Assembly: GCF_023544445.1 (NCBI RefSeq)
Contig: NZ_JALPVJ010000017.1
Span: 1 to 64,000 of the forward strand
Origin: Actinoplanes sp. M2I2
Lineage (GTDB): Bacteria; Actinomycetota; Actinomycetes; Mycobacteriales; Micromonosporaceae
Length of the DNA: 64,000 nucleotides
Reading direction: 5' to 3'
A program made the position numbers and the translations under genes. Shown here in pieces: positions 25,246 to 33,092 of the stretch (the stretch's first letter is position 1; every line of letters begins with the position of its first letter). The notes under the pieces are model-generated. The model made no database searches and had not been told where the DNA came from. It saw only the letters and a list, made by a program, of their open reading frames with translations.

Positions 25246-26532
25246 GTGGGTGAGGAGAGGGGACACCGGGTGACCGGCATCGACACCGACCAGCTCACCG
25301 GGGTGGCGACCCGGGCGGCGCTCCTCCACCGCCTGGACGAGGCGGCCTCCGCGTTCCGGCGGGGCGACCCGCCCGGCGTGCTCGTCGTCGACCTCGACGA
25401 CTTCGCCGGTGTGAACGACGTGCTCGGCTATGACACGGGTGACCAGGTCCTCGCGGGTGTGGCCCACGTGCTCGCCGGGATCGTCCCCGACGGCGGCCTC
25501 GGCCGGCTCGGCGGCGACCGGTACGCGATCCTGGTGCCCGGCAGCACCGCGCCCGACCTGGCCGCGCTGGCCGAGCGGGTCGCCGCCGCGCTGGCCGGCC
25601 CGGTCGACGCGGGCGGGCGGCCGGTGTCGGTGCGAGCCGCGGTCGGCGTCGCGCACGGCGCACCCGGCGACTCCGGCTCCGACCTGCTGCGCAAGGCCGA
25701 GATGGCGGTGCGCACGGCCAAGGCGCGCGGAGGCGGCCGGCCGGTGCCCTACGAATCGGGCCTGAAGGTCCGCTTCCTCGACCAGGCCGCCCTGCTCGAA
25801 GGCCTGCACGACGCCGTCGCCGGTGGTCAGCTCGAGCTCGTCTACCAGCCCATCGTCCGCCTCGGCGCGGGCACGCTGACCGGTCTGGAGGCGCTCGCGC
25901 GCTGGCAGCACCCGGCCCGTGGCCCGATCATGCCGGGCGACTTCATCCCGATCGCCGAGCGCAGCGGGCTGATCGTGCCGCTGGGCCGCTGGATGCTGGC
26001 CGAGGCGTGCCGTCAGCAGGAGGCGGACTGGCCCGAGACGTACGTCAACGTCTCCGCCCACCAGCTGCGCGAGCCCGGCTTCGCCGACGAGGTGGCCCGC
26101 ACGGTCACCCGGCCCGAGCGGCTGATCCTCGAGGTGACCGAGGACGCCCTGGCCGAGGAGCCGGTGGTGCGGGCGCTGCGGGCCGTCCGGGCCCGGGGCG
26201 TACGGGTGTCGCTGGACGACTTCGGGGCGGGCCCTGGCTCGCTGCCCGCCCTGGCCACCGCTCCCATCGACGTCGTCAAGGTGCACGGCTCGATCACCGA
26301 GCGGATCATCACGTCGTCGCGGCAGGCCGCCGTGGCCCGGGCGATCGCGGCGCTGGCCGGCGAGCTCGGCATCACCGCGGTGGCCAAGGCCGTGGAGGGC
26401 GCGCCGCAGGCGGCCATGCTCCACGACCTCGGCTATCGGCAGGGCATGGGGTTCCACTACGCGGTGCCGCAGCCGGCCCGCGCGATCCCGCTGTTCCTGG
26501 CCGACGAGGCCCTGCTGACTCCCACGGGCTGA
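25246..26532 (+). CDS. degenerate GGDEF-EAL protein, probable c-di-GMP receptor or regulator
   Basis: A 428-residue soluble protein with no membrane part. The cyclase motif is GGDRY (89-93), so the catalytic Glu-Phe is lost. In the EAL domain Glu215, the NVSAHQL Asn, EVTED and LDDFGAG are kept, but the Lys-Xaa-Asp site reads KVHGS (Asp to His347) and AEGVE reads AKAVE (Glu to Lys381), removing a metal ligand and the loop-closing Glu. Both enzyme activities are probably gone. GTG 25246 is used; GTG 25270, behind GAGGAGAGGGG, is an equally good start. Operon partner of the intact GGDEF-EAL gene upstream. Confidence 0.9.
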   Translation: MGEERGHRVTGIDTDQLTGVATRAALLHRLDEAASAFRRGDPPGVLVVDLDDFAGVNDVLGYDTGDQVLAGVAHVLAGIVPDGGLGRLGGDRYAILVPGSTAPDLAALAERVAAALAGPVDAGGRPVSVRAAVGVAHGAPGDSGSDLLRKAEMAVRTAKARGGGRPVPYESGLKVRFLDQAALLEGLHDAVAGGQLELVYQPIVRLGAGTLTGLEALARWQHPARGPIMPGDFIPIAERSGLIVPLGRWMLAEACRQQEADWPETYVNVSAHQLREPGFADEVARTVTRPERLILEVTEDALAEEPVVRALRAVRARGVRVSLDDFGAGPGSLPALATAPIDVVKVHGSITERIITSSRQAAVARAIAALAGELGITAVAKAVEGAPQAAMLHDLGYRQGMGFHYAVPQPARAIPLFLADEALLTPTG

Positions 26533-26552
26533 CCCTCGGGCCGCGGGAGCCG

Positions 26553-27005
26553 TCAGGCTGTCCGGGCCTCGAGGCTCCGGGTCAGCACCGTGATCATCAC
26601 CGCGGCCGGGATCAGGTGCAGCCCGAGCAAGGCGGCGACGGTCGCGGTGTCCGCCCCGGACAGCACGGGCGGGACCAGCGAGAGCACGGTCAGCGACACC
26701 GCCGCCCACCGGAAGCGCCGGGCCGGGCGGGCGCTCCACCGGAGCAGGGCGACGGCGAGGACGACGCCGACCACCGAGAAGAAGCCGGTCACCACGGCGA
26801 ACCCGGACAGCGGGATCGTCTCGCCACCATCGGGAATCTCGAACCCGACGCCGGCCGCGCGGGCCAGCGCGGCGGCGAGCGTGGTGGCCACCACCGCCGC
26901 GAGCGCGGCGACGAAGCCGACGCCGGCGAGCCCTCGAAGCTTCCGGGTGGGCCCGGTCCGGCTCGAGGCCGGCCGGACGGGGACTTCGGTGTCACTGCTG
27001 TTCAT
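26553..27005 (-). CDS. DUF6069 family membrane protein
   Basis: A 150-residue protein with about four transmembrane helices: residues 24-46, 60-82, 94-112 and 118-140, with FEIPDGGETIPLSGF in the first extracytoplasmic loop, the pattern of DUF6069. Function unknown. The start ATG 27005 has a perfect GGAGG eight bases upstream, which is why I prefer it, although the reading frame stays open upstream through a cupin-like segment (see next entry). Last gene of the sigma factor operon. Confidence 0.82.
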   Translation of the reverse strand: MNSSDTEVPVRPASSRTGPTRKLRGLAGVGFVAALAAVVATTLAAALARAAGVGFEIPDGGETIPLSGFAVVTGFFSVVGVVLAVALLRWSARPARRFRWAAVSLTVLSLVPPVLSGADTATVAALLGLHLIPAAVMITVLTRSLEARTA

Positions 27006-27284
27006 GTCGCCTCCATAGTTCGAAAGGTGGGGTTCCGGACCCCTGACGGTCCGGCCCCGAGGGGTGACGATGCGGACCTCGGCGGTACGACGGCCGGGGT
27101 TGCGCAGGGCGCGGACGCCGGTGCCGCGCAGCCAGAACCCGGCGTCGCGGCCCAGGACCGGCCCGGGCTCGCCGTCGCGCAGCTCCAGCTGCACCCGGCC
27201 GTGAACGACGACGCCGAACGCGTCGCACCAGTCGGCCGCGACGACCGCGACCCGCTCGCCACCGCGCAGCGCGAGCGTCCGCAC
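26553..27284 (-). CDS. cupin-like segment in frame with DUF6069 (possible fusion)
   Basis: Upstream of the DUF6069 start, codons from ATG 27284 encode about 90 residues of cupin-like beta strands (DWCDAFGVVVHGRVQLELRD, then a strand ending in IVTPRG). No stop separates this from DUF6069: the linker LSNYGGDM is itself encoded by the ribosome site. Either one 243-residue fusion is made or the cupin gene has lost its stop codon and the internal start provides DUF6069. It begins 4 bp after the sigma factor stop, so it is part of that operon and may sense a ligand or damaged solvent-derived compounds; that role is a guess. Confidence 0.6.
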   Translation of the reverse strand: MRTLALRGGERVAVVAADWCDAFGVVVHGRVQLELRDGEPGPVLGRDAGFWLRGTGVRALRNPGRRTAEVRIVTPRGRTVRGPEPHLSNYGGDMNSSDTEVPVRPASSRTGPTRKLRGLAGVGFVAALAAVVATTLAAALARAAGVGFEIPDGGETIPLSGFAVVTGFFSVVGVVLAVALLRWSARPARRFRWAAVSLTVLSLVPPVLSGADTATVAALLGLHLIPAAVMITVLTRSLEARTA

Positions 27285-27288
27285 GGGA

Positions 27289-28335
27289 CTACTCCGGGCC
27301 GTCGGCCGGCAGCCGCTCCGGCAGCCCGAGCCGCGGGAACTGGTCGTCGTGGAACGTGACGATCTCGGTGATCGCGCCGCCGGTGACGCGCAGGACGTCG
27401 AGGGTCAGCGGCAGGTAGGCGCCCGCGGCCTCGTTCCAGAGGTAGAAGGCGACGGCGGGCTGCCGGTTCACCGACGTGGGAACGCCGCGCAGGTTCTGGA
27501 TGTCCGCGAAGCCGCCCTCGACCCAGTCGTTCACCACCGCGTCGCGGCCGACGAACAGCCCCGGCGTGGGGGGCATCGAGGAGCGGACGTCGTCGCGCAA
27601 CAGAGTGGCCAGAGCGTCGATGTCGGTGGCCACGCTGGCGTCGGTGAAACGGCGTACCAGCTCGCGTGTCCCCGCGTCCTCGTCGCCGCCGGTCCAGTCC
27701 TGCCGCTCGGCCGGCAGGTGCTCCCGCATGCCGGCCCGGGCCCGCTGCAGCGCGCTGTTCACGGAGTTGACGGAGTCCCCGAGGAGCTCCGCGACGTCCT
27801 TGGCCGGCCAGCCGAGCACGTCCCGCAGGATCAGCACGGCCCGCGGGCGCGGCGCCAGATGTTGCACCGCGACCAGATAGGCCAGCTCGATCGTCTCCCG
27901 CGCGACGGCGACGGTCTCGGGCTCGTCGGCGCCGCCGGCGGGCAGCTCGTCGAGCAGCCGGTCCGGGTAGGGCTGCAGCCACCGCACCTCGCCGCCGGTG
28001 GCCGGCTCCGGGCGGTACTTGGCCAGCAGGTCCAGGCAGGCGTTGGTGGCGATCCGGTACAACCAGGCCCGGAACGTCGACCGCCCCTCGAACGTCTCCC
28101 GCCGACGCCAGGCCCGCAGGAACGTCTCCTGCACGGTGTCCTCGGCGTCCTCGAACGATCCGAGCATCCGATAGCAGTGCACGTGCAGCTCCCGCCGGTG
28201 CCGCTCGGCCAGCCCGGAGAACGCCGGCTCGTCGACCTCACCCAGCCCGCCACCACTGAACTCGCTACCGCCCGACCCGCTACCGCCCAGCTCGCTCACG
28301 CCCAGCTCCTCCACCCGCGTGGTTGCAGTCATCAC
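27289..28335 (-). CDS. ECF RNA polymerase sigma factor with SnoaL-like C-terminal domain (SigX5 type)
   Basis: A 348-residue sigma factor. Region 2 (YRMLGSFEDAEDTVQETFLRAWRRR) and region 4 (VLGWPAKDVAELLGDSVNSVNSALQRARAG) occupy residues 45-205; a SnoaL-like NTF2-fold domain follows to the end (RRFTDASVATDIDALATLL to EIVTFHDDQFPRLG). In such sigma factors the extra domain replaces an anti-sigma factor and senses a small ligand. The N-terminus has a glycine/serine-rich stretch. AAGGA precedes the ATG at 28335. It heads an operon with the cupin-like and DUF6069 genes. Confidence 0.93.
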   Translation of the reverse strand: MMTATTRVEELGVSELGGSGSGGSEFSGGGLGEVDEPAFSGLAERHRRELHVHCYRMLGSFEDAEDTVQETFLRAWRRRETFEGRSTFRAWLYRIATNACLDLLAKYRPEPATGGEVRWLQPYPDRLLDELPAGGADEPETVAVARETIELAYLVAVQHLAPRPRAVLILRDVLGWPAKDVAELLGDSVNSVNSALQRARAGMREHLPAERQDWTGGDEDAGTRELVRRFTDASVATDIDALATLLRDDVRSSMPPTPGLFVGRDAVVNDWVEGGFADIQNLRGVPTSVNRQPAVAFYLWNEAAGAYLPLTLDVLRVTGGAITEIVTFHDDQFPRLGLPERLPADGPE

Positions 28336-28395
28336 GCATCCTTCCGCCTCGTCATGTCCTGTCGCAGGTATGACGGCAACGGACGCGACAACTCA

Positions 28396-29490
28396 TCACC
28401 CGGGGCGGTCGGTCTTGGCTGGGCGGATGCGGTTCACCGTGCGCCGGCTCGTCGAGCGGCCGGTCCGTGACGAGAGGGACCGGCCGGTCCGGGGTGGGTC
28501 GTCGTCGGTCCGGGTGATCACGGTGGTCGTGGCGGCGCTCTGCTGCTGGGTGCCGGACTCCTTGGCCGGCAACCGGCTGAGCACGCTGTGGGCCTGGTCG
28601 TCGATCAGCCGGGAGACGAGTTGCTGGGCATACCCGAACAGCAGGGCGTAGGCGAGGATCTGCGGCTGGTTGTCCAGCTCGGACAGACCCGGTACGAAGT
28701 CGCCGCCGAGCAGGAGCATGCCGGTCACCGCCGTGAGGGCGCCCAGCGGTGGCTTGAGCAGAGCCACCGCGACCGGTACGTCGTACGGCGTCGAAGTACC
28801 CTTCAGCTTGCGGATGGAGAAGGCCGCGGCCAGCGAGCCCCCGAGCAGGCCCAGTCCCGCGATGATCGGGATGTCGCCGCCGGTCGGGTGGCGGGCCCCG
28901 CTGGGACAGACCAGGGACCCGTTCGCGTCGGGCCGGAAACACAGCGGTAGCACCTCGGGCTGGAACGCGATCAGGGCGACCAGCCCGGCCATCAGGACCA
29001 TGATCAGCAGCGCGCTCAGCAGGAGCATGTTGCGGAAGTTGCGAACCCGCACATGCATCAGGTCGGTCGCTTCGAAGCCGATCCGCATCGCCTCCTGGGC
29101 CGCCGCGCGGAAGCCGGCCGTGCCCACGTCGGTCCGCTGCGCCAGCTGTTCGATCGCCGCCCGCTGCGGATCGAGCACCTCCACCGCGGTCAGCGCCCGC
29201 CGCACCACCGAGGGCATGCGGGCGGCCAGCCGCTCGCGGCTCATCACCGGGACCAGACAGGCCTCGGCAGCGTGCAGGCTCTGATAGGCCAGGGTGACGG
29301 AGGTGCCGCGCCACCAGCGCCGCAGGCCCTGTCGCCGTCGCCGGGCCTCCCTCTCGGCGATGGCGATCAGGTCGGCCGCGGTCGATCCGGGCTCCCCGGC
29401 CGGAGCCTTCTCCGCTTCCGCGCGGAGGGTGTGCACCTTGACGATCACGTCGGCCGCCCACTGCTGAGGCAGGATTGTCGGTTCATCCAC
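28396..29490 (-). CDS. membrane protein of unknown function
   Basis: A 364-residue protein: a helical cytoplasmic N-terminal half (1-150), then four or five transmembrane helices from about residue 150 (NMLLLSALLIMVLMAGLVALI) to 285, and a basic Ser/Thr/Arg-rich tail. Two cysteines lie in the first outer loop (LPLCFRPDANGSLVCPSG). No known family is evident. It starts at ATG 29490, and its promoter region contains the 20-bp tandem repeats at 29521. Confidence 0.8.
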   Translation of the reverse strand: MDEPTILPQQWAADVIVKVHTLRAEAEKAPAGEPGSTAADLIAIAEREARRRRQGLRRWWRGTSVTLAYQSLHAAEACLVPVMSRERLAARMPSVVRRALTAVEVLDPQRAAIEQLAQRTDVGTAGFRAAAQEAMRIGFEATDLMHVRVRNFRNMLLLSALLIMVLMAGLVALIAFQPEVLPLCFRPDANGSLVCPSGARHPTGGDIPIIAGLGLLGGSLAAAFSIRKLKGTSTPYDVPVAVALLKPPLGALTAVTGMLLLGGDFVPGLSELDNQPQILAYALLFGYAQQLVSRLIDDQAHSVLSRLPAKESGTQQQSAATTTVITRTDDDPPRTGRSLSSRTGRSTSRRTVNRIRPAKTDRPG

Positions 29491-29520
29491 GATGGTCAGC
29501 TTCCCCGGTCCGCGCGCTGT

Positions 29521-29580
29521 CGTGAACCGGTCAGCGCTGTCGTCTACCGGTCAGCGCTCCCGTGAACCGGTCAGCGCGGC
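29521..29580. repeat. three 20-bp tandem repeats containing a stop codon
   Basis: Three units of the form CGTGAACCGGTCAGCGCTCC (29521-29540, 29541-29560, 29561-29580), sharing ACCGGTCAGCGC exactly. The TCA in each unit is a TGA on the minus strand; the third is the actual stop of the LuxR remnant. A 20-bp period puts TGA in all three frames. Confidence 0.85.
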
Positions 29581-29765
29581 CGGGAGCCGGTCGGTGTCCT
29601 CGGCGTGGGACGTCGCAAGGCGCCGGCCAGGTCGCGCCGTGAGGTGATGGACAGCTTGGCGTAGGCGTGGGCCAGATGGGTCTCGACCGTGCGGCGGCTG
29701 AGGATCAGCCGACTGTCTCGCGGTTGGTCAGGGCAGCGGCACGGATCAGCTCCGCATCGCCCGCC
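29571..29765 (-). pseudogene. LuxR-type regulator remnant (HTH end only)
   Basis: The last part of a LuxR helix-turn-helix: ALTNRETVG in one frame (to about 29705), then LILSRRTVETHLAHAYAKLS followed by SRRDLAGALR in another, ending at TGA 29573-29571. In an intact protein these pieces are continuous, so a short deletion with frameshift broke it. The sensor part upstream is absent; the Atu4866-like gene begins there instead. The stop codon falls in the 20-bp repeat array. Confidence 0.72.
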
Positions 29766-30042
29766 GGTGCGCGTCGCTGCCCTCGCGGTAGAACACATAG
29801 CCCCCGTGGTGCAGGACGTCCCCCTCGAACGTCCCGTCCGCGGTGAACCCGGTGTCGTCGACATACTCGATCCGCGTACCCGCCACCCGGTAGTCCCCGG
29901 TGTAGGCACTCCGCCGCCGCCCGCGCGCCTCGTCGTAGCGCCCCTCGGTCAGCAACTCCTGCCGGATATGGCCGTCGGCAGTCACCCACATCCCCACGTA
30001 CGGGTGTGCCCGCTCGCCACTGTTGCTCTGTTCGTCATCCAC
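29746..30042 (-). CDS. Atu4866 domain-containing protein
   Basis: A 98-residue protein of the Atu4866 family, recognisable from HPYVGMWVTADGHIRQEL, RGRRRSAYTGDY and YVDDTGFTADGTFEG, with a closing HHGGYVFYREG strand. The fold is a small beta barrel; family members occur as stand-alone proteins beside oxidoreductases and have no proven activity. The start is ATG 30042. It is divergent from the molybdopterin-like gene at 30117. Confidence 0.85.
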   Translation of the reverse strand: MDDEQSNSGERAHPYVGMWVTADGHIRQELLTEGRYDEARGRRRSAYTGDYRVAGTRIEYVDDTGFTADGTFEGDVLHHGGYVFYREGSDAHRRAMRS

Positions 30043-30116
30043 GACTCGACCCTAGGAACACCCGGTCCGAACAGGCAGGGTGAGCCGCACCCACCCTCAG
30101 GGGCTAGCGTTCGGCT

Positions 30117-31127
30117 GTGCGGGTGAGTTTCCGGGGCAGGCAGGGAGCACGCAGGGTCGACCTGGTGCTCGGGTTGCTGGTCGCCGCCGGCGTGCTCACC
30201 GGCGCGGCGGCCAACACCATCGGGGTGAACTGGCCGCTCGACCTCATCCAGGTGCACGCCGGGGCGGCGCTGGCCATCCTGCTGCTGGCGCCCTGGAAGT
30301 ACGTCGTCATCCGGCGCGGGCTGGGCAGCAACCGTCGCGGCCGGGGCAGGAAGGCGCTTTCCCTGGCGTTGCTGGCGTTCGTGCTGGTGACGATCGGCAG
30401 CGGGCTGCTCCATTCGACCGGCGGCGTGGATCGGGTCGGGCCGCTGACGCTGATGCAGATCCACGTCGGCGCGGCGATCGGGGCGCTGCTGACGGTGGCG
30501 GCCCACTTCGCCGGGCACCACGTGCGGCCGCGGCGCACCGACCCCGACCGGCGGGCCCTGCTGCGTCTCGGGGCGCTCGGCGCCGGTGCGGCCGTGACCA
30601 CCGCGGCCTGGGACACGTGGGGTGCGACCGATCGGCGGTTCAGCGGCTCGATCCGGCAGGACAGGCTTCTGGTCACGTCGTGGTTCGACGACGGCGTCCA
30701 GCGCATCGATCAAGCCGATTGGCGCGTACGGGTCGGCCCGGCCGGCTTCGACCTGGCCGGCCTCCTCGCGCTGCCGCAGGAACGCTTCACCGCCGTCCTC
30801 GACTGCACGAGCGGCTGGTACGGCAGCGGGCAGTGGGACGGCGTCCGGCTGAGCGCGCTGTTCGAGGCGGCCGGCGTCCGCGACGACGGCTGGCGCAGCG
30901 TCGAGGTCCGCTCGGCGACCGGCTACGCCCGCTGGTTCGGCCCGGGCACGCTGGACGACCTCTGGCTGGTCACGGCGGTCGACGGCCGCCCGCTGACGTA
31001 CGGCCACGGCTTCCCGGCCCGTCTGGTGGCGCCCGGCCGCCGCGGCTTCTGGTGGGTCAAGTGGGTGACCTCGATCCAGCCGTCGGCCCGCCCGCCGTGG
31101 GCCCAGTCGGTCTTCCCGCTCAGCTGA
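30117..31127 (+). CDS. membrane protein with sulfite-oxidase-like molybdopterin domain
   Basis: A 336-residue protein. Four transmembrane helices (residues about 13-145) contain paired His residues (LIQVHAGAA, LMQIHVGAA, AHFAGHH), as in b-type cytochrome membrane anchors. The C-terminal 170 residues are an oxidoreductase molybdopterin-binding domain, with the Mo-ligand cysteine in LDCTSGWYG and WWVKWVTSI near the end. A membrane-bound molybdo-enzyme acting outside the cell is likely; the substrate is unknown. GTG 30117 is the start. The stop lies in the first unit of a tandem repeat. Confidence 0.9.
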   Translation: MRVSFRGRQGARRVDLVLGLLVAAGVLTGAAANTIGVNWPLDLIQVHAGAALAILLLAPWKYVVIRRGLGSNRRGRGRKALSLALLAFVLVTIGSGLLHSTGGVDRVGPLTLMQIHVGAAIGALLTVAAHFAGHHVRPRRTDPDRRALLRLGALGAGAAVTTAAWDTWGATDRRFSGSIRQDRLLVTSWFDDGVQRIDQADWRVRVGPAGFDLAGLLALPQERFTAVLDCTSGWYGSGQWDGVRLSALFEAAGVRDDGWRSVEVRSATGYARWFGPGTLDDLWLVTAVDGRPLTYGHGFPARLVAPGRRGFWWVKWVTSIQPSARPPWAQSVFPLS

Positions 31128-31192
31128 GCACGGCCGTCCGGCGGGGCTCAGCTGAGCACGGCCGTCCGGCGGAGCTCAGCTGAGCACGGCCG
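31120..31192. repeat. 28-bp tandem repeats with a palindromic stop codon pair
   Basis: Units start at 31120, 31148 and 31176 with TCAGCTGAGCACGGCCG, the third diverging after 31192. Each contains TCAGCTGA, a stop codon on both strands. The TGA at 31125 ends the molybdopterin-domain gene and the TCA at 31176 ends the convergent EAL-GGDEF gene. The 28-bp period places stops in all six frames. Confidence 0.9.
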
Positions 31193-31198
31193 GACGGC
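31161..31198. terminator. bidirectional terminator hairpin inside the repeat array
   Basis: GCCGTCCGGC (31161-31170) pairs perfectly with GCCGGACGGC (31189-31198) because the third repeat unit is inverted in its last bases. The loop of 18 nt holds GCTCAGCTGAGC, itself a palindrome. It lies between two convergent genes. Confidence 0.6.
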
Positions 31199-33092
31199 GC
31201 GTCTCCTCCAGCCGGGCGGTCAGCGCGTCGGCCGGCAGCGGCCGGGCGAAGTGGTAGCCCTGGGCGGTGTCGCAGCCGATCTCGCGCAGCGCCTCGACGG
31301 CGGCCTCGTCCTCGACGCCCTCGGCGACCACGGTGAGGCCCAGGCGATGGCCCAGCTCGACGGTCGAGGCGACCAGGGCGCGACTGCTCGCGTTGTCGGC
31401 CAGGTCGAGCACGAACGAGCGGTCGATCTTCAGTTCGGCGATCGGCAGCACCTTGAGGTACGTCATCGACGAGTAGCCGGTGCCGTAGTCGTCGATCGAC
31501 GCCTTCACCCCGGCCGCGGCCAGCCGGTGCAGCGCGGCGATCGCCGTGTCCGGGTCGCTCATCAGCGCGTACTCGGTCACCTCGATGGACAGCAGCTCGC
31601 CGGGCACGCCGCTCTCGGCCAGCAACGCCGCCACCCGGCCGGGGAACTGGGGGTCGAGCAGGCTGCGGGCCGACACGTTGACCGCGACCGGCACCCGGTG
31701 ACCGGCGTCGAGCCAGGCCCGGGCCTGCCGCAGCGCCATCGACAGCACCTGCTCGGTGAACCGGTGCATGAGGTTGGTGACCTCGAGGACCGGGATGAAG
31801 TCGGCCGGCGAGATCGGGCCGCGCACCGGGTGGTGCCAGCGGGCCAGCGACTCGACGCCGACCAGCAGGCCGGTCTCCACCGCGATCTTGGGCTGGTAGT
31901 GCAGGGCCAGCTGCCCCGGGTCGTCCAGGGCGCGGCGCAGGTCGCCCAGCAGCGACAGCCGGGCGGCGGCGTCCTGACGGTCCTCGCCGTCGAACCGGTG
32001 GAAGCCGGCGTGGTGCTGCTTGGCCTCGTGCATGGCGGCGTCGGCGTGCCGCAGGACGGTGATGACGTCCTCGCCGTCGTCGGCGGTGGCCGCGCCGATG
32101 CTGACCTCCAGGTCGACGGTGACCTCGTCGAGCACGAACGAGCGGTCGAACGCCTCGGTGAGCCGGGCCGCGATCGTCTCGCCGATCCGCGGGTCGTCGT
32201 CGGTCAGCAGGACGGCGAACTCGTCCCCGCCGAGCCGGGCCACCACGTCGCCGCCGCGGACCAGCGAGGCCAGCCGCCGACCGGCCTCGACCAGCAGCAG
32301 GTCGCCGATGCGGTGCCCGAGCTGCTCGTTGACGTCCCGGAAGCCGTCGACGTTGATCACCAGGATGGTGGGCCGGCCGGGCAGGGCCCGGGCGGCGTGC
32401 TCGACGAAGGCCGCGCGGTTGCGCAGGCCGGTCAGCGGGTCGGCGGCGGCCAGCGCCTCGACCTGGCGCCGGTGGGCCCGGCGGGACAGCCCGAAGCCGG
32501 CCAGCACGATCAGGCCGAGCAGGAAGACGACCAGGACGGTGACGATCGAGTTGCGCGACTCCCGCAGCGAGTCGGCCTGCTGCCGGCCGTACTCGGTCAG
32601 GTGGTGATCCTGTTCGGCCAGCAGGTCGCTCATCATCGCCGTGTACTCCGGCTCGATGACCTCCTCGAGCGTGATCGTGGCGGCGCCCGTGTCACCCCGG
32701 TCGACCTGATCGAGGAAGCCGACGACCACCATGCGCAGCTTGTGGTGCCGCCCGGCCAGGTCGGCCGCCGCGGTGCCGTGTTCCTGGTCGACGGCGGCCA
32801 TGCGGACCATCGAGGCGTCGGTCCGCTGGTTGGCCGCCGGCAGCTCGTCCCGCTCCTCACCGCCGGGCTCCAGCATCGTGGCCTGCAGCATCGCCATCTC
32901 GATGGTGAGGTCGAAGGCCGCCGCCTGGTACGCGTCGGTGTCGTTGCCGGCCTCGGCGACGTCGCGCACGAGGGCGGCTTGCTGCCAGTTGGCCACCACG
33001 GCATAGCCGGACAGGCAGGCCAGCAACAGGGCCAGCAGCACGGTCAGGCCGCGCGGTGCTCGCCGGGCGGGACGGACGCGGGACAACGACAC
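31176..33092 (-). CDS. GGDEF-EAL protein with periplasmic helical sensor
   Basis: A 638-residue protein beginning at GTG 33092 behind GGAGG. Helix 1 (about 14-36) and helix 2 (about 185-205) flank an extracytoplasmic four-helix-bundle-type sensor rich in Ala, Met and Glu, similar to chemoreceptor or nitrate-sensor bundles. The GGDEF domain has GGDEF (288-292) and the inhibitory RGGD site. The EAL domain has ESL (414-416) and all other residues (NVSARSL, SIEVTEY, IDDYGTGYSS, LKIDRSF, AEGVEDEA). It should both make and degrade c-di-GMP. Confidence 0.94.
   Translation of the reverse strand: MSLSRVRPARRAPRGLTVLLALLLACLSGYAVVANWQQAALVRDVAEAGNDTDAYQAAAFDLTIEMAMLQATMLEPGGEERDELPAANQRTDASMVRMAAVDQEHGTAAADLAGRHHKLRMVVVGFLDQVDRGDTGAATITLEEVIEPEYTAMMSDLLAEQDHHLTEYGRQQADSLRESRNSIVTVLVVFLLGLIVLAGFGLSRRAHRRQVEALAAADPLTGLRNRAAFVEHAARALPGRPTILVINVDGFRDVNEQLGHRIGDLLLVEAGRRLASLVRGGDVVARLGGDEFAVLLTDDDPRIGETIAARLTEAFDRSFVLDEVTVDLEVSIGAATADDGEDVITVLRHADAAMHEAKQHHAGFHRFDGEDRQDAAARLSLLGDLRRALDDPGQLALHYQPKIAVETGLLVGVESLARWHHPVRGPISPADFIPVLEVTNLMHRFTEQVLSMALRQARAWLDAGHRVPVAVNVSARSLLDPQFPGRVAALLAESGVPGELLSIEVTEYALMSDPDTAIAALHRLAAAGVKASIDDYGTGYSSMTYLKVLPIAELKIDRSFVLDLADNASSRALVASTVELGHRLGLTVVAEGVEDEAAVEALREIGCDTAQGYHFARPLPADALTARLEETRRPAVLS

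Noticed and set aside
23349..25298. Long minus-strand open frame opposite the GGDEF-EAL gene
   Set aside because: The plus strand has complete GGDEF and EAL domains; the opposite product is Gly/Arg/Gln-rich without motifs.
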